36,876 nucleotides of DNA from Candidatus Blautia faecigallinarum (GCA_019116385.1 DXBU01000143.1:1-36876), one strand, 5' to 3'; shown: positions 25,232 to 36,726, counted from the first letter of the stretch. Program-made: numbers and translations. Notes: generated by a model not told the origin, from the sequence alone.

Positions 25232-25260
25232 ACTGTAGCAGAAAGAATTTGTTCTGTCAA
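25232..25260 (-). promoter_or_regulatory. iscR operon promoter
   Basis: On the minus strand TTGACA (25260-25255) and TACAGT (25237-25232) are 17 bases apart. The leader to iscR is about 80 bases and holds the candidate operator and the hairpin. A plus-strand TATACT at 25275-25280 could serve the divergent flippase gene. Confidence 0.75.
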
Positions 25261-25306
25261 GGAGTATTTGGGAATATACTGACAAAAACGATACAGGTTG
25301 GATATT

Positions 25307-26617
25307 ATGCCAAAGGAACGCTTTTTAAAAGGAACGCTGATCCTGATCTGCGCCGGCCTTATCACCCGGTTCATTGGTTTCTTTTATAGGATATTCCTTT
25401 CCCAGGCCATTGGTGCACAGGATCTGGGGATCTATCAGCTGACAGCGCCTTTGCAGATGCTTTCTTTGTCTGCTGCCGCCTTCGGGATCCAGACTGCTGT
25501 TTCCAAACTTTGTGCCGCCCACATGGCAGTGGGAAAAAGCCGGGATGCCCGGGATACCTTTTTGCTTGGAGCGGGACTTTCTTTGTTCCTGTCTGTTTTC
25601 CTTGCCTGGATCTTATATCACAATGCAGGCTTCTTTGCCGTAGAGATCTTAAAAGAAGAACGCACGGAACCTTTTATACGTCTCCTTTCTTTGGGACTGC
25701 CTTTCAGTTCCCTGCATATCTGCGCCAACGGCTATTATTATGCCGGGAACAAAACAGGGATCCCTTCGGCCATACAGCTCATGGAGCAGCTTGTCCGTGT
25801 AGGGGGCACGTTTCTTCTTTATCAGATCTTTCTGTCTGAGGGAAAAGAGATTTCTGCGCTGATCGCCGTGGGCGGTTCCCTGGCCAGCGAAGGGGCAGCA
25901 GCGCTGCTTTCCTTTCTTGCCCTGGGATATGATTTTCACAAACACCACTATCATCTTCGCCGGCTTGCCAGGCCCCTTGGGAAACTTTCGGACATTTTAC
26001 ATCTCTCCGTTCCCTTTTCCCTGAACCGGATCCTGCTTACCCTTTTAAGCAGCATAGAGGTTGTCCTTCTTCCCCAGCGCCTGCGTATGTACGGACTGCA
26101 TCCTGATGCAGCCCTGGGGATCTACGGAGTGCTCACCGGCATGGTGATGCCTTTGCTCCTTTTTCCTTCTACCGTCACAAATTCCGCCGCCGTAATGCTG
26201 ATGCCTTCCGTTGCAAAGCTTCAGGCTTTGGGACAAAAAAAGCGCATCCGCTATGCAGCCCGCCGGGCCGGGCAGTTTTGCTTTTTTCTAGGCTGTCTCT
26301 GCACCCTCCTTTTTTTCTTTTTTGGCAGATGGGCCGGAAACTTTCTGTTTCACAGTCCTACGGCAGGAACGTATATCCAGACGCTCTCCTTTCTCTGCCC
26401 TTTTTTGTATACAAACACTATGTTGTCCAGTGTCCTGAATGGTCTTGGAAAAACCGGCACCTGCCTGGCCCACAGCGTAACCTGCATCCTTTTACGGATC
26501 GGTTTTATTTTTTTCGGAGTTCCATTCTTTGGCATACGGGGATATTTTTATGGGATCCTTCTGGGAGAGCTTCTCCTTTGTGTGCTGCATATCGCTTCTC
26601 TGGCCCGCAATTGCTGA
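25307..26617 (+). CDS. SpoVB/MurJ-like polysaccharide flippase
   Basis: A 436-residue integral membrane protein of the MOP superfamily, about 12 transmembrane helices. The N-terminus (LKGTLILICAGLITRFIGFFYRIFLSQAIGAQDLGIYQL as a region) and IQTAVSKLCA match stage V sporulation protein B and related flippases, which carry lipid-linked oligosaccharides or lipid II across the membrane. It could be SpoVB itself or a vegetative homolog; no sporulation-specific promoter was seen. The start is uncertain: ATG 25307 has only a weak AGG upstream, and a TTG at 25298 is possible. It is divergent from iscR. Confidence 0.82.
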   Translation: MPKERFLKGTLILICAGLITRFIGFFYRIFLSQAIGAQDLGIYQLTAPLQMLSLSAAAFGIQTAVSKLCAAHMAVGKSRDARDTFLLGAGLSLFLSVFLAWILYHNAGFFAVEILKEERTEPFIRLLSLGLPFSSLHICANGYYYAGNKTGIPSAIQLMEQLVRVGGTFLLYQIFLSEGKEISALIAVGGSLASEGAAALLSFLALGYDFHKHHYHLRRLARPLGKLSDILHLSVPFSLNRILLTLLSSIEVVLLPQRLRMYGLHPDAALGIYGVLTGMVMPLLLFPSTVTNSAAVMLMPSVAKLQALGQKKRIRYAARRAGQFCFFLGCLCTLLFFFFGRWAGNFLFHSPTAGTYIQTLSFLCPFLYTNTMLSSVLNGLGKTGTCLAHSVTCILLRIGFIFFGVPFFGIRGYFYGILLGELLLCVLHIASLARNC

Positions 26618-26657
26618 TCCCATTCCCGGGAGCTCCTTTTAAGCCCGCAATTTCCTA

Positions 26658-26686
26658 TCGACTTTTTTTTAGGAATAGTTTATAAT
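26658..26686 (+). promoter_or_regulatory. Promoter of the DAHP synthase gene
   Basis: TCGACT (26658-26663, four of six -35 bases) and a perfect TATAAT (26681-26686) are 17 bases apart. The leader is about 30 bases, and no attenuator or T-box was seen. Confidence 0.6.
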
Positions 26687-26722
26687 AGCGTCGAAAATAT
26701 ATGTGAAAGAGGAGAAAGTACC

Positions 26723-27754
26723 ATGGGATTTGAATTTATTAAGAAATTACCGACACCAGAAGAAATCCGCAGCCAGTATCCCATCGACGAGACCATTGTG
26801 GAGATCAAAACAAAACGCGACCAGGAAATACAAGATATCTTTACCGGAAAATCAGATAAATTTATCGCTATCATCGGTCCCTGCTCTGCAGACAATGAGG
26901 ACGCTGTCTGCGATTACCTGGTCAGACTGAAAAAAGTCCAGGAAAAAATTTATGACAAAGTACTGATCATACCAAGAGTTTATACCAACAAGCCCCGTAC
27001 CACCGGAGAGGGATATAAGGGCATGGTCCACCAGCCTGACCCGGAAAAAAAGCCCAACATGCTGGCCGGCCTTATCGCCATCCGAAAAATGCATATGCGT
27101 GCCATTCACGAATGCGAAATGACCTGCGCAGACGAGATGCTGTATCCTGAAAACTGGCGCTATCTCTCTGATCTTCTCTCCTACGTGGCCGTAGGCGCCC
27201 GCTCTGTAGAAGACCAGCAGCACCGGCTGACCGTAAGCGGCATGGACGTTCCCGCCGGCATGAAAAATCCTACCAGCGGCGATTTAAGCGTTATGCTGAA
27301 TTCAGTTGTGGCCGCCCAGGGAGCACACCGCTTCATTTACCGGAGCTGGGAAGTGGAGACTACCGGAAATCCTCTGGCCCACACCATCCTGCGGGGTGCG
27401 GTAAATAAACATGGGGAAGCCATCCCCAACTATCATTACGAGGACCTCCGCCTTCTCTGGGAAAAATATCAAGAAAAAAACCTGGTAAATCCGGCTGTCA
27501 TAGTAGATACTAACCATTCCAATTCCAACAAGCAGTATGAGCAGCAGGTCCGGATCGCCCGGGAAGTCCTTCACAGCCGTCTGGTAGACCCGGATCTTCG
27601 CAAGCTGGTAAAAGGCCTCATGATCGAAAGCTACCTGGAACCCGGCGCCCAGAAGATCGGCGGCCAGCATGTTTACGGAAAATCCATCACGGATCCCTGT
27701 CTGGGATGGGAGGAATCCGAGCAGCTTTTATATACCATTGCGGAAATGTGCTGA
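26723..27754 (+). CDS. aroF: 3-deoxy-7-phosphoheptulonate (DAHP) synthase, type I
   Basis: This enzyme joins phosphoenolpyruvate and erythrose 4-phosphate, the first step to chorismate and the aromatic amino acids. The 343-residue protein is of the E. coli AroF/G/H kind: FIAIIGPCSADN, IPRVYTNKPRTTGEGYKG, VAVGARSVEDQQHR, IVDTNHSNSNKQY and YGKSITDPCLGWEES carry the metal and substrate residues. There is no extra chorismate mutase or ferredoxin-like control domain. AGGAGA lies 9 bases before the ATG. The L,D-transpeptidase gene follows after 34 bases without a terminator. The symbol aroF is used loosely; which isozyme is feedback-controlled by what is not visible. Confidence 0.93.
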   Translation: MGFEFIKKLPTPEEIRSQYPIDETIVEIKTKRDQEIQDIFTGKSDKFIAIIGPCSADNEDAVCDYLVRLKKVQEKIYDKVLIIPRVYTNKPRTTGEGYKGMVHQPDPEKKPNMLAGLIAIRKMHMRAIHECEMTCADEMLYPENWRYLSDLLSYVAVGARSVEDQQHRLTVSGMDVPAGMKNPTSGDLSVMLNSVVAAQGAHRFIYRSWEVETTGNPLAHTILRGAVNKHGEAIPNYHYEDLRLLWEKYQEKNLVNPAVIVDTNHSNSNKQYEQQVRIAREVLHSRLVDPDLRKLVKGLMIESYLEPGAQKIGGQHVYGKSITDPCLGWEESEQLLYTIAEMC

Positions 27755-27788
27755 GCATTTTTCCTGCAGATCATGAAGGAAAAGAATC

Positions 27789-29231
27789 ATGAAAAAAATA
27801 TCCACAGTCAGCAGAAAGACCCAAAAACGTATCCTGATCCTGTGCCTTGCCGCCGTGGTGCTTCTGGGAGCAGGCATGCTGATATACATTAAAGTCGTAG
27901 ATACCAATACCATGGGACGGGGTATTTCCATCTGCGGCTTAAATGTTTCCAGGCTCACCCCGGAAAAGGCAGCCCAAAAGATCGCCGATACCTTTCAGGA
28001 CAGGACCGTTCGTTTTATAGAAGATGGAAAAGAAGTCACCCGGGTTACCTTCGGGCAGCTGGGCTATACCCTTGACAGCAATGCCCTGCTTGGCCAGCTG
28101 GAAGACCTGAAAGCAGAGCGTTCTCAGCATACAAGGCTTCTCTCGGTAAAAGAGGATTATCCGCTGGAACTGCCGGTCCAAAGAAATGAAGAAGCAGAAA
28201 AAGCCGCTCTGTCTGCGGACCGTTTCGCGGATAAGGAACGGACCTCTTCCACCGACGCCTCGATCCAATATGATAAAGAACAGAAAAAATTTACCCTTAT
28301 CAAGGCGGTGCAGGGAAATCAGATCGATGAGGAGAAACTGCTTTCCAAGGTACGGTCCGCGTTGGACAAGGAATTTAAAGATTCTCCTTTAGGAGGAGAG
28401 GTTGCCGTCACCCTGGATGAAAGTGTTTACCAGTCTCCCTCTTCCAGTGTCACAGACCAGATGAAGCATCGGCTCACCAGTCTGAACACCCTTTTAAAAA
28501 ACTACCGCAATGCCTCCGTCACCTATACCTTTGGCTCTGAAGAAAAGGTGCTGGATCCTGCCACGGTCCGTTCCTGGATAAAGATTGAAGAGGCCGGCGT
28601 TTCCATAGATGAAGAGGCTGTAAGAAATTATGTTTCACAGCTTGCCGCAGAGTATAATACCATTTATGTTCCCCGAAGCTTCCATACCACCTATGGAAGC
28701 GACATTACCATAGACGGCAATGAATATGGCTTCCAGATCGATCAGGAAGGGGAGGTTTCCCAGCTCCTTGCCGATCTGAAAAGCGGCACTCCTGTCCGCA
28801 GGGAGCCTGTGTACAGCATCCGGGGAATGCAGCGGAACGGCAAAGACGACCTGGCCGGAAGCTACATAGAGGTAAGTCTGAATGACCAGCATTTGTGGCT
28901 TTATAAGGACGGCGCCCTGGTGACGGAAACCGATATCATCAGCGGACGTCCCGGGGAAGAAACAGAAACCTACCGGGGAGCCTGGCCTATCGCCTATAAG
29001 GCGAGTCCTTTTACCTTAAGCAGTGATATGTATGGATACGAGATCGAAGTGCAGTACTGGATGCCTTTTGTCTATGGGCAGGGACTTCACGACGCCTCCT
29101 GGCAGTCCAGCTTCGGCGGGAACAGCTACCGCACCGGTGCCGGAAGCCACGGCTGCATCAACCTTCCCACCGACCAGGCCGCGCTGATCTACAACACCAT
29201 TGACGGCGGATACCCCATCATCATCTATTAA
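27789..29231 (+). CDS. L,D-transpeptidase (YkuD) with PG-binding domains, paralog 2
   Basis: A 480-residue paralog of the protein at 3542-5212. A short basic cytoplasmic part is followed by one transmembrane helix (about 14-36), two PG_binding_4-like regions (about 45-340; shared wording SVTYTFGSEEKVLD and QLAAEYNTIY), and the YkuD domain with LHDASWQSSFGG and the catalytic SHGCINLP near residue 460. It lacks the long charged tail of paralog 1. It should cross-link peptidoglycan outside the membrane. AAGGA precedes the start by 8 bases. It shares a transcript with DAHP synthase and ends at a strong terminator. Confidence 0.92.
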   Translation: MKKISTVSRKTQKRILILCLAAVVLLGAGMLIYIKVVDTNTMGRGISICGLNVSRLTPEKAAQKIADTFQDRTVRFIEDGKEVTRVTFGQLGYTLDSNALLGQLEDLKAERSQHTRLLSVKEDYPLELPVQRNEEAEKAALSADRFADKERTSSTDASIQYDKEQKKFTLIKAVQGNQIDEEKLLSKVRSALDKEFKDSPLGGEVAVTLDESVYQSPSSSVTDQMKHRLTSLNTLLKNYRNASVTYTFGSEEKVLDPATVRSWIKIEEAGVSIDEEAVRNYVSQLAAEYNTIYVPRSFHTTYGSDITIDGNEYGFQIDQEGEVSQLLADLKSGTPVRREPVYSIRGMQRNGKDDLAGSYIEVSLNDQHLWLYKDGALVTETDIISGRPGEETETYRGAWPIAYKASPFTLSSDMYGYEIEVQYWMPFVYGQGLHDASWQSSFGGNSYRTGAGSHGCINLPTDQAALIYNTIDGGYPIIIY

Positions 29232-29239
29232 ACAGGAAC

Positions 29240-29286
29240 GAGCCTTCTGGAAAATTTCCGATTCCAGAAGGCTCTTTTTATTTTAT
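29240..29286. terminator. Terminator after the second L,D-transpeptidase gene
   Basis: GAGCCTTCTGGAA pairs perfectly with TTCCAGAAGGCTC (13 bp), followed by TTTTTATTTTAT. It sits between converging genes and ends just before the CAP-protein stop codon. Confidence 0.9.
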
Positions 29287-31010
29287 CGGGTGATCGTTTT
29301 TATGCCGGACCAGGCGGAATAGTAGGCGCCTCTGCAGGACCGTACGCGATATTGATAAGTTCCTTTCTTTTTTGCTCCCCGATCTAGATATGTGGTTTTC
29401 TTAGTTTCGCCGGCCGTTACCCATTTGCCTCCCTGGTACCGCTGGATCTGATATGCTGCGGCTCCTTTTACGGTTTTCCATGTCAGCTGCACACCGTTTG
29501 AATTTTTACTGATCTTGGTGATCGTCGGCTTTGGTATCCTTGGGGCGATCGCGGCTGAAGCATTCGAAGCCTCACTTGCGGCACCGCTATGAACCGCTTT
29601 TACCATATAGGTATATTTTTTCCCCAGGTAAAGGGGCGCGGTTTTTGAGGTCGCATGTGTGTAGGAGGTACCTTTAATATCTTCTTTTACCAGTCTCCAT
29701 TTTGTATCTCCCACTTTGCGGTAATATAAGGTATAGCTGGATGCGCCGGCAACTTTCCCCCAAGTGATCTTCACGGTCCTGTAACCGGCGGGGGACACAG
29801 ATTTCAGTTTCGGTCTGTCCAGTTTCTTAATTCCGCCGCATTTTGTACAAATGCCGTCCTTGTAGGTGCAGGACTCATATTTATGGGCATTGCAGGAAAA
29901 TGCCGTACAATATTTATAATGTCTTCCTTCTGTGTCTTTTCTGTACGCCCAAACATGATCCCCATAGCCGCCGTATTCTTCCCGGCAGATACTGCATACG
30001 GCTTTCTCGCAGCAAGTTGCGGTTCCTCCGGTATGTTCATGGGCTTTAAAGAAATTCACAGAATAAGATACATTTAAGCCGCTTCCGGTAATGGTTACCT
30101 GGAAGGAATCTCCCGGAACATACTCCTTGATATTTTTAGGTCTGAAGATAATGCATCCCTTCTGCCCATAATTGTCATTGTTCACATAAAAATCACCATC
30201 TGCGGAAGAACTGGAGAATTTCCATGTTTTGCCGGTATTATTATGCTTCAAAGTAACCTGGACACTTGAGGCATCCACCGTTTTTCCCATGGAAATACTC
30301 CATGGGTAATAGGAGCTGAAAAATTCATAGGGCATATTTTGCGCAGGCCATGCAACCCCGTAATATTCTGTAGGTTCAAAGGTCCTGTCAAAAGCATACA
30401 TGGAATAATAATTGCCCACGATCCCAAAGCCGGTCTGCTTCATAGTCGGGTTCAGGCACCAGCGCCGGTGTCCCACCCGGTCGATATTGGAAGGATCGCC
30501 GTCTTCCATCCACCCATTAACGATCGCGCTGTATAAGGTGGTATAGCCCCATCCTATGTTAGAAGAACCGGCTCCTTTATAGCCAAGAGAATACAGGCTG
30601 TCATCCATTCCTGAAGGCTTCCCGGGGGAATGGGACAGGCCGCCGTTCGCATAATTTACCAGGGCCCCGGCCTGGGCTAATTCCTGGTACTCCTCTTTGA
30701 TCGTGACATCATATGGGATCCCGGCAACATAGCGCATAAAATTTAATGTGTTCAACCCATTTTGAAGTGTACGGTCACTTACTTTTCCCAAAGAATACGG
30801 TGCTTTTGTACCAGGCTTTCTCTCATATTCCGTGCTCTGGGGCTGGGGATCCAGCTGCTGATACATCTTCTTAATATCCTGCTGGGAATGCGTATCCACT
30901 GAGATACCGGCTGCAGCTTTCACTGTACATAGGTTTACGCTGATAAAAAATATGCACATACAGACTGCTGCCAATGGGGTTAGAAACGATGCCTTTTTCT
31001 TTTCTTTCAT
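29283..31010 (-). CDS. Secreted CAP-domain protein with Fn3 repeats
   Basis: A 575-residue exported protein. Parts in order: signal peptide (1-33, ending VKAAA); CAP/SCP domain (about 80-240) with NFMRYVAGIP, ANGGLSHSP, SAIVNGWMEDG and VGHRRWCLNP; a beta-rich part to about 330; a cysteine/histidine-rich segment (about 333-398) with HTGGTATCCEKAVCSIC and CTKCGG, like a zinc-ribbon; and two fibronectin type III domains (about 400-487 and 488-575). There is no sortase signal or transmembrane end, so it is free or wall-bound through its repeats. CAP proteins in Firmicutes are of mostly unknown function. AAGGAGGAGG precedes the ATG. Confidence 0.87.
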   Translation of the reverse strand: MKEKKKASFLTPLAAVCMCIFFISVNLCTVKAAAGISVDTHSQQDIKKMYQQLDPQPQSTEYERKPGTKAPYSLGKVSDRTLQNGLNTLNFMRYVAGIPYDVTIKEEYQELAQAGALVNYANGGLSHSPGKPSGMDDSLYSLGYKGAGSSNIGWGYTTLYSAIVNGWMEDGDPSNIDRVGHRRWCLNPTMKQTGFGIVGNYYSMYAFDRTFEPTEYYGVAWPAQNMPYEFFSSYYPWSISMGKTVDASSVQVTLKHNNTGKTWKFSSSSADGDFYVNNDNYGQKGCIIFRPKNIKEYVPGDSFQVTITGSGLNVSYSVNFFKAHEHTGGTATCCEKAVCSICREEYGGYGDHVWAYRKDTEGRHYKYCTAFSCNAHKYESCTYKDGICTKCGGIKKLDRPKLKSVSPAGYRTVKITWGKVAGASSYTLYYRKVGDTKWRLVKEDIKGTSYTHATSKTAPLYLGKKYTYMVKAVHSGAASEASNASAAIAPRIPKPTITKISKNSNGVQLTWKTVKGAAAYQIQRYQGGKWVTAGETKKTTYLDRGAKKKGTYQYRVRSCRGAYYSAWSGIKTITR

Positions 31011-31045
31011 CTTGACCTCCTCCTTTATGATTATTGGTTGATCCT

Positions 31046-31075
31046 ATTATAGCATTAATGGATAAAGGCAAGCAA
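31046..31075 (-). promoter_or_regulatory. Promoter of the CAP-protein gene
   Basis: On the minus strand TTGCTT (31075-31070) and a perfect TATAAT (31051-31046) are 18 bases apart, about 30 bases before the start codon. Confidence 0.6.
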
Positions 31076-31116
31076 TAATTGTGTGGACAAAACAATTTTT
31101 TTTAGGTCAAAAACCC

Positions 31117-31146
31117 TTGTTATATCCGGTATCTGCTGTATATAAT
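31117..31146 (+). promoter_or_regulatory. carB promoter
   Basis: TTGTTA (31117-31122) and TATAAT (31141-31146) are 18 bases apart. The leader is only about 20 bases, too short for a PyrR attenuator. Confidence 0.6.
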
Positions 31147-31173
31147 AGGAGGGAAATAAAAGGAGGAAAAATC

Positions 31174-34398
<3,225 letters not shown>

Positions 34399-34408
34399 AC
34401 AAAAAAAT

Positions 34409-34464
34409 ACCCCCGCAGGAATCCGGTTTTTACAGCCGGGACTTCCCTGCGGGGGATTTTTCAT
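34409..34464 (+). terminator. carB terminator
   Basis: CCCCCGCAGG pairs with CCTGCGGGGG, with a further inner CCGG pair, followed by ATTTTTC. It lies right after the carB stop. Confidence 0.88.
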
Positions 34465-34520
34465 CATTCTGAATAAATCCGCATAAACTGTCCTATACTA
34501 ATTTATGGGGTGAGTTTTAA

Positions 34521-35048
34521 ATGGATACTTTAAAAAAATATTCTCTTGCAGGATTTCTTTTTATTGCCGCTTTGGGCACGCTTTGGCACTTTCTTTATGA
34601 ATGGACCAACAGAAATATCCTTGTAGGCCTATTCTGCCCGGTTAACGAATCCACCTGGGAGCACATCAAGCTTTTATATTTCCCGGGTCTCTTCTACATT
34701 GTGTTTATGGGATCCCGCCTGAAAGCAATGTATCCCAATATCCTAAACGCGCTTTTAGCTGGGCTTTTGGCAGGCTGTCTTTCTATACCGGTTCTTTTTT
34801 ATACGTATTCCGGTATTTTGGGAAAAAACCTGTTTGTTTGTGATATCCTGGTCTTCCTGGTCAGCATTGGAGTCTTATTTTTTACTGCAAAGAGACTGCT
34901 TCCAAGGGAAGATCTAAAAAATTGGGATGGGATCCTGTTCTTTCTTACAGCGGCATTGTTTGCGGCTTTTCTGGTGTTTTCTTATCTCCCTTTGGATATC
35001 GGGCTGTTTTGGGAGCCGGGAAGTTTCGTGCCTTCTCTCTCGTTATAG
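34521..35048 (+). CDS. DUF6512-like membrane protein
   Basis: A 175-residue protein with five or six predicted membrane helices. The N-terminal signature LWHFLYEWTNRNILVGLF and PVNESTWEHIKLLYFP resembles the DUF6512 family, whose function is unknown. The conserved polar residues (His, Glu, Trp, Asn-Glu-Ser, Trp-Glu-His) near the membrane face look like a binding or active site, but this is inference. GGGGTGAG lies 6 bases before the ATG. The stop codon overlaps the end of the convergent EFR1 gene, so no terminator separates the two. Confidence 0.8.
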   Translation: MDTLKKYSLAGFLFIAALGTLWHFLYEWTNRNILVGLFCPVNESTWEHIKLLYFPGLFYIVFMGSRLKAMYPNILNALLAGLLAGCLSIPVLFYTYSGILGKNLFVCDILVFLVSIGVLFFTAKRLLPREDLKNWDGILFFLTAALFAAFLVFSYLPLDIGLFWEPGSFVPSLSL

Positions 35049-35798
35049 AAAAATCTCATTTTCTCTGCGCACTTCCCTAAGAGGTGCAAGGAGTTCCTGG
35101 GTATGAGCCTTTACCGGAGGCGGCAAAATACGCGCCTGTTTCTCACAAGATTTTACGCAGGCAGCACAAAGAATACATTTTTCCAGTATAGTCACGATCT
35201 TTCCGCTTTCTATTTTTATAGCCCCTGTGGGACAGACTCTCTCACAGTTACCGCAAAGAATACAATTATCCAGAGAAAGGGGCGCTGCCGCCACCTTCAT
35301 TGCCGGTTTATAGGGATGCATACCTGGTACCTGAACCTTCTTTTCTTCTCCCCTGTCCAATTTTTTTAGAACCTTACCGGCAAATTCCCGAAGTTCTGCC
35401 GCGTCCTGTTCGTCCGGCCTGCCGCTTCCAATTTCCGGAGCCATAGAATGCTGGGCCACAAAAGCCCCTGAAGCCACGATAGAAAAGCCTGCCTGCTCCA
35501 TCACTTCGTTCAACTCCAGCAGCGCATCCTCGTAGGCACGGGTGCCATATACTGCAATCGTTACTGCTCTCTTTCCTGCTCCTTTCAGTTTCCCCATTTT
35601 CTCTGCAGCCAGGGCCGGGATGCGCCCGCCAAATACAGGAGCCGCAGCTACGATAAGATCTCCCTCAGGAGCTTTTTCCCGTTCCTCCCGCTTTCCAAGG
35701 TCGATCATCCTTACCTCTTTGCTCAAGGCCCTTGAAAAAATTTCGCCTGTTTTTTTCGTACCTCCAGTAGGACTAAAATAATAGAAGTCAATAACCAT
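35043..35798 (-). CDS. EFR1 family flavodoxin-ferredoxin protein
   Basis: A 251-residue cytoplasmic electron carrier. The N-terminal 150 residues are flavodoxin-like, with the FMN phosphate loop FSPTGGTKKT (about 8-17) and APVFGGRIP, VYGTRAYEDAL. The C-terminal part has two [4Fe-4S] sites: CILCGNCERVCP and CILCAACVKSCEK. This is the layout of the EFR1 family. It would pass low-potential electrons to unknown partners. GAAGGGG lies 8 bases before the ATG. It has its own promoter and ends by overlapping the last codons of the DUF6512 gene by 6 bases, tail to tail. Confidence 0.9.
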   Translation of the reverse strand: MVIDFYYFSPTGGTKKTGEIFSRALSKEVRMIDLGKREEREKAPEGDLIVAAAPVFGGRIPALAAEKMGKLKGAGKRAVTIAVYGTRAYEDALLELNEVMEQAGFSIVASGAFVAQHSMAPEIGSGRPDEQDAAELREFAGKVLKKLDRGEEKKVQVPGMHPYKPAMKVAAAPLSLDNCILCGNCERVCPTGAIKIESGKIVTILEKCILCAACVKSCEKQARILPPPVKAHTQELLAPLREVRRENEIFL

Positions 35799-35890
35799 AT
35801 TTTTATCCCCTTCCTAAGCTTTCTTTATGTTCTCTTTCCTCTTTGTTTTTCTGATTCCACCGGAATAGATCACATAGGTATTTATTTTAT

Positions 35891-35920
35891 TGTATTCTAT
35901 TTTGGGCAAAAAAATCAAGT
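35891..35920 (-). promoter_or_regulatory. Promoter of the EFR1 gene
   Basis: On the minus strand TTGATT (35920-35915) and TACAAT (35896-35891) are 18 bases apart. The leader is about 85 bases. The rest of the 172-base gap is A+T-rich and shows nothing else I can support. Confidence 0.5.
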
Positions 35921-35970
35921 GATTGACAAAAAACACATAAAGCCGTTTCGATGGATGATTACAATAGATT

Positions 35971-36462
35971 TTAAAACAAATCACTTTTTATAGTAGGCGT
36001 ATGGTTCTTTTTCCGATATTCAGTAGGTGTTATCCCCGTTCTTTGTTTAAAGCATCGGGAAAAATAATTTATATCATCAAATCCACATTCACAAGAAATC
36101 GTATGAATCGATTCGTCTGTCTGAAGCAGAAGAAGGATCGCATTAGAAATACGGCAGTCTAACAAATACGCCTTAGGACTTTTTCCAATTGTCTGTTTAA
36201 ATAAACGGCAAAAATATCCATGCGTAACATGGCATGCATTTGCCAATTCATGGATAGAAATAGGATGTTTCCAGTTCTGCCGGATCATAATGATCGCTTT
36301 GTAGACGATAGGATTGAAAGGAGTTTCTTGAAAGTCCGCTTTTATCAATATATTGTTGCTCAAAGCAGTATGAAAAAAATCTAGAAGTCTGCTCCTCAAT
36401 AAAATTTCATAAGAATATGATTTCTGATAATAAATTTTTAAAAAATCACGGATGTGGCCCAA
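35971..36462 (-). pseudogene. AraC family regulator, 5'-truncated remnant
   Basis: About 163 residues are readable. The last 100 form an intact AraC DNA-binding domain with two helix-turn-helix motifs (ISIHELANACHVTHGYFCRLF and ISCECGFDDINYFSRCFKQRTG regions), ending TPTEYRKK. About 50 residues of the preceding linker helices are present. The N-terminal cupin or sensor domain of about 130-150 residues, usual in this family, is missing. At the 5' edge (36462, a TTG codon) the sequence changes at once into a fragment of a sugar-binding protein on the other strand. Codons are A+T-richer than in neighbours. A short, still active DNA-binding protein read from the TTG is possible, helped by a chance GGAGG upstream. 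Confidence 0.7.
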
Positions 36463-36694
36463 AAGGATTTTTCCTCCAGGTGACGTACCAATGGTTGGTA
36501 ATCTTAATGCGGATGCATCAGAAGCACTTGCTGCGGGAGAAACCAGAGATATCGAACAGTATTATCATCCTTTTGGATTTGAAACCGTATGTGGAGAACA
36601 ATTCCAGAAATATATTTCCGGTACTGCTACACGTGAGGAAGTACTTACAGCATTAACTGAAGAATGGTTGCGTTTAGTAAATACAACCGAATAA
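36455..36694 (+). pseudogene. ABC sugar-binding protein, C-terminal remnant
   Basis: About 75 residues resemble the C-terminus of a family 1 extracellular solute-binding protein: NADASEALAAGETRDIEQYY, FGFETVCGEQFQKYISGTA and TREEVLTALTEEWLRLV. No signal peptide or binding domain precedes it; the sequence upstream is the truncated araC gene in the opposite direction. The full protein should have some 400 residues, so only the last fifth remains. An ATG at 36452 with no ribosome binding site opens the frame but is probably not used. The exact breakpoint cannot be set without a relative. Confidence 0.6.
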
Positions 36695-36726
36695 ATATTA
36701 AATAATTCTGGCCTTTATGTGATTGC

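Noticed and set aside
31081..31173. Extended N-terminus of CarB
   Set aside because: The extra 31 codons include the -35 and -10 boxes and the ribosome binding site; CarB homology starts at 31174.
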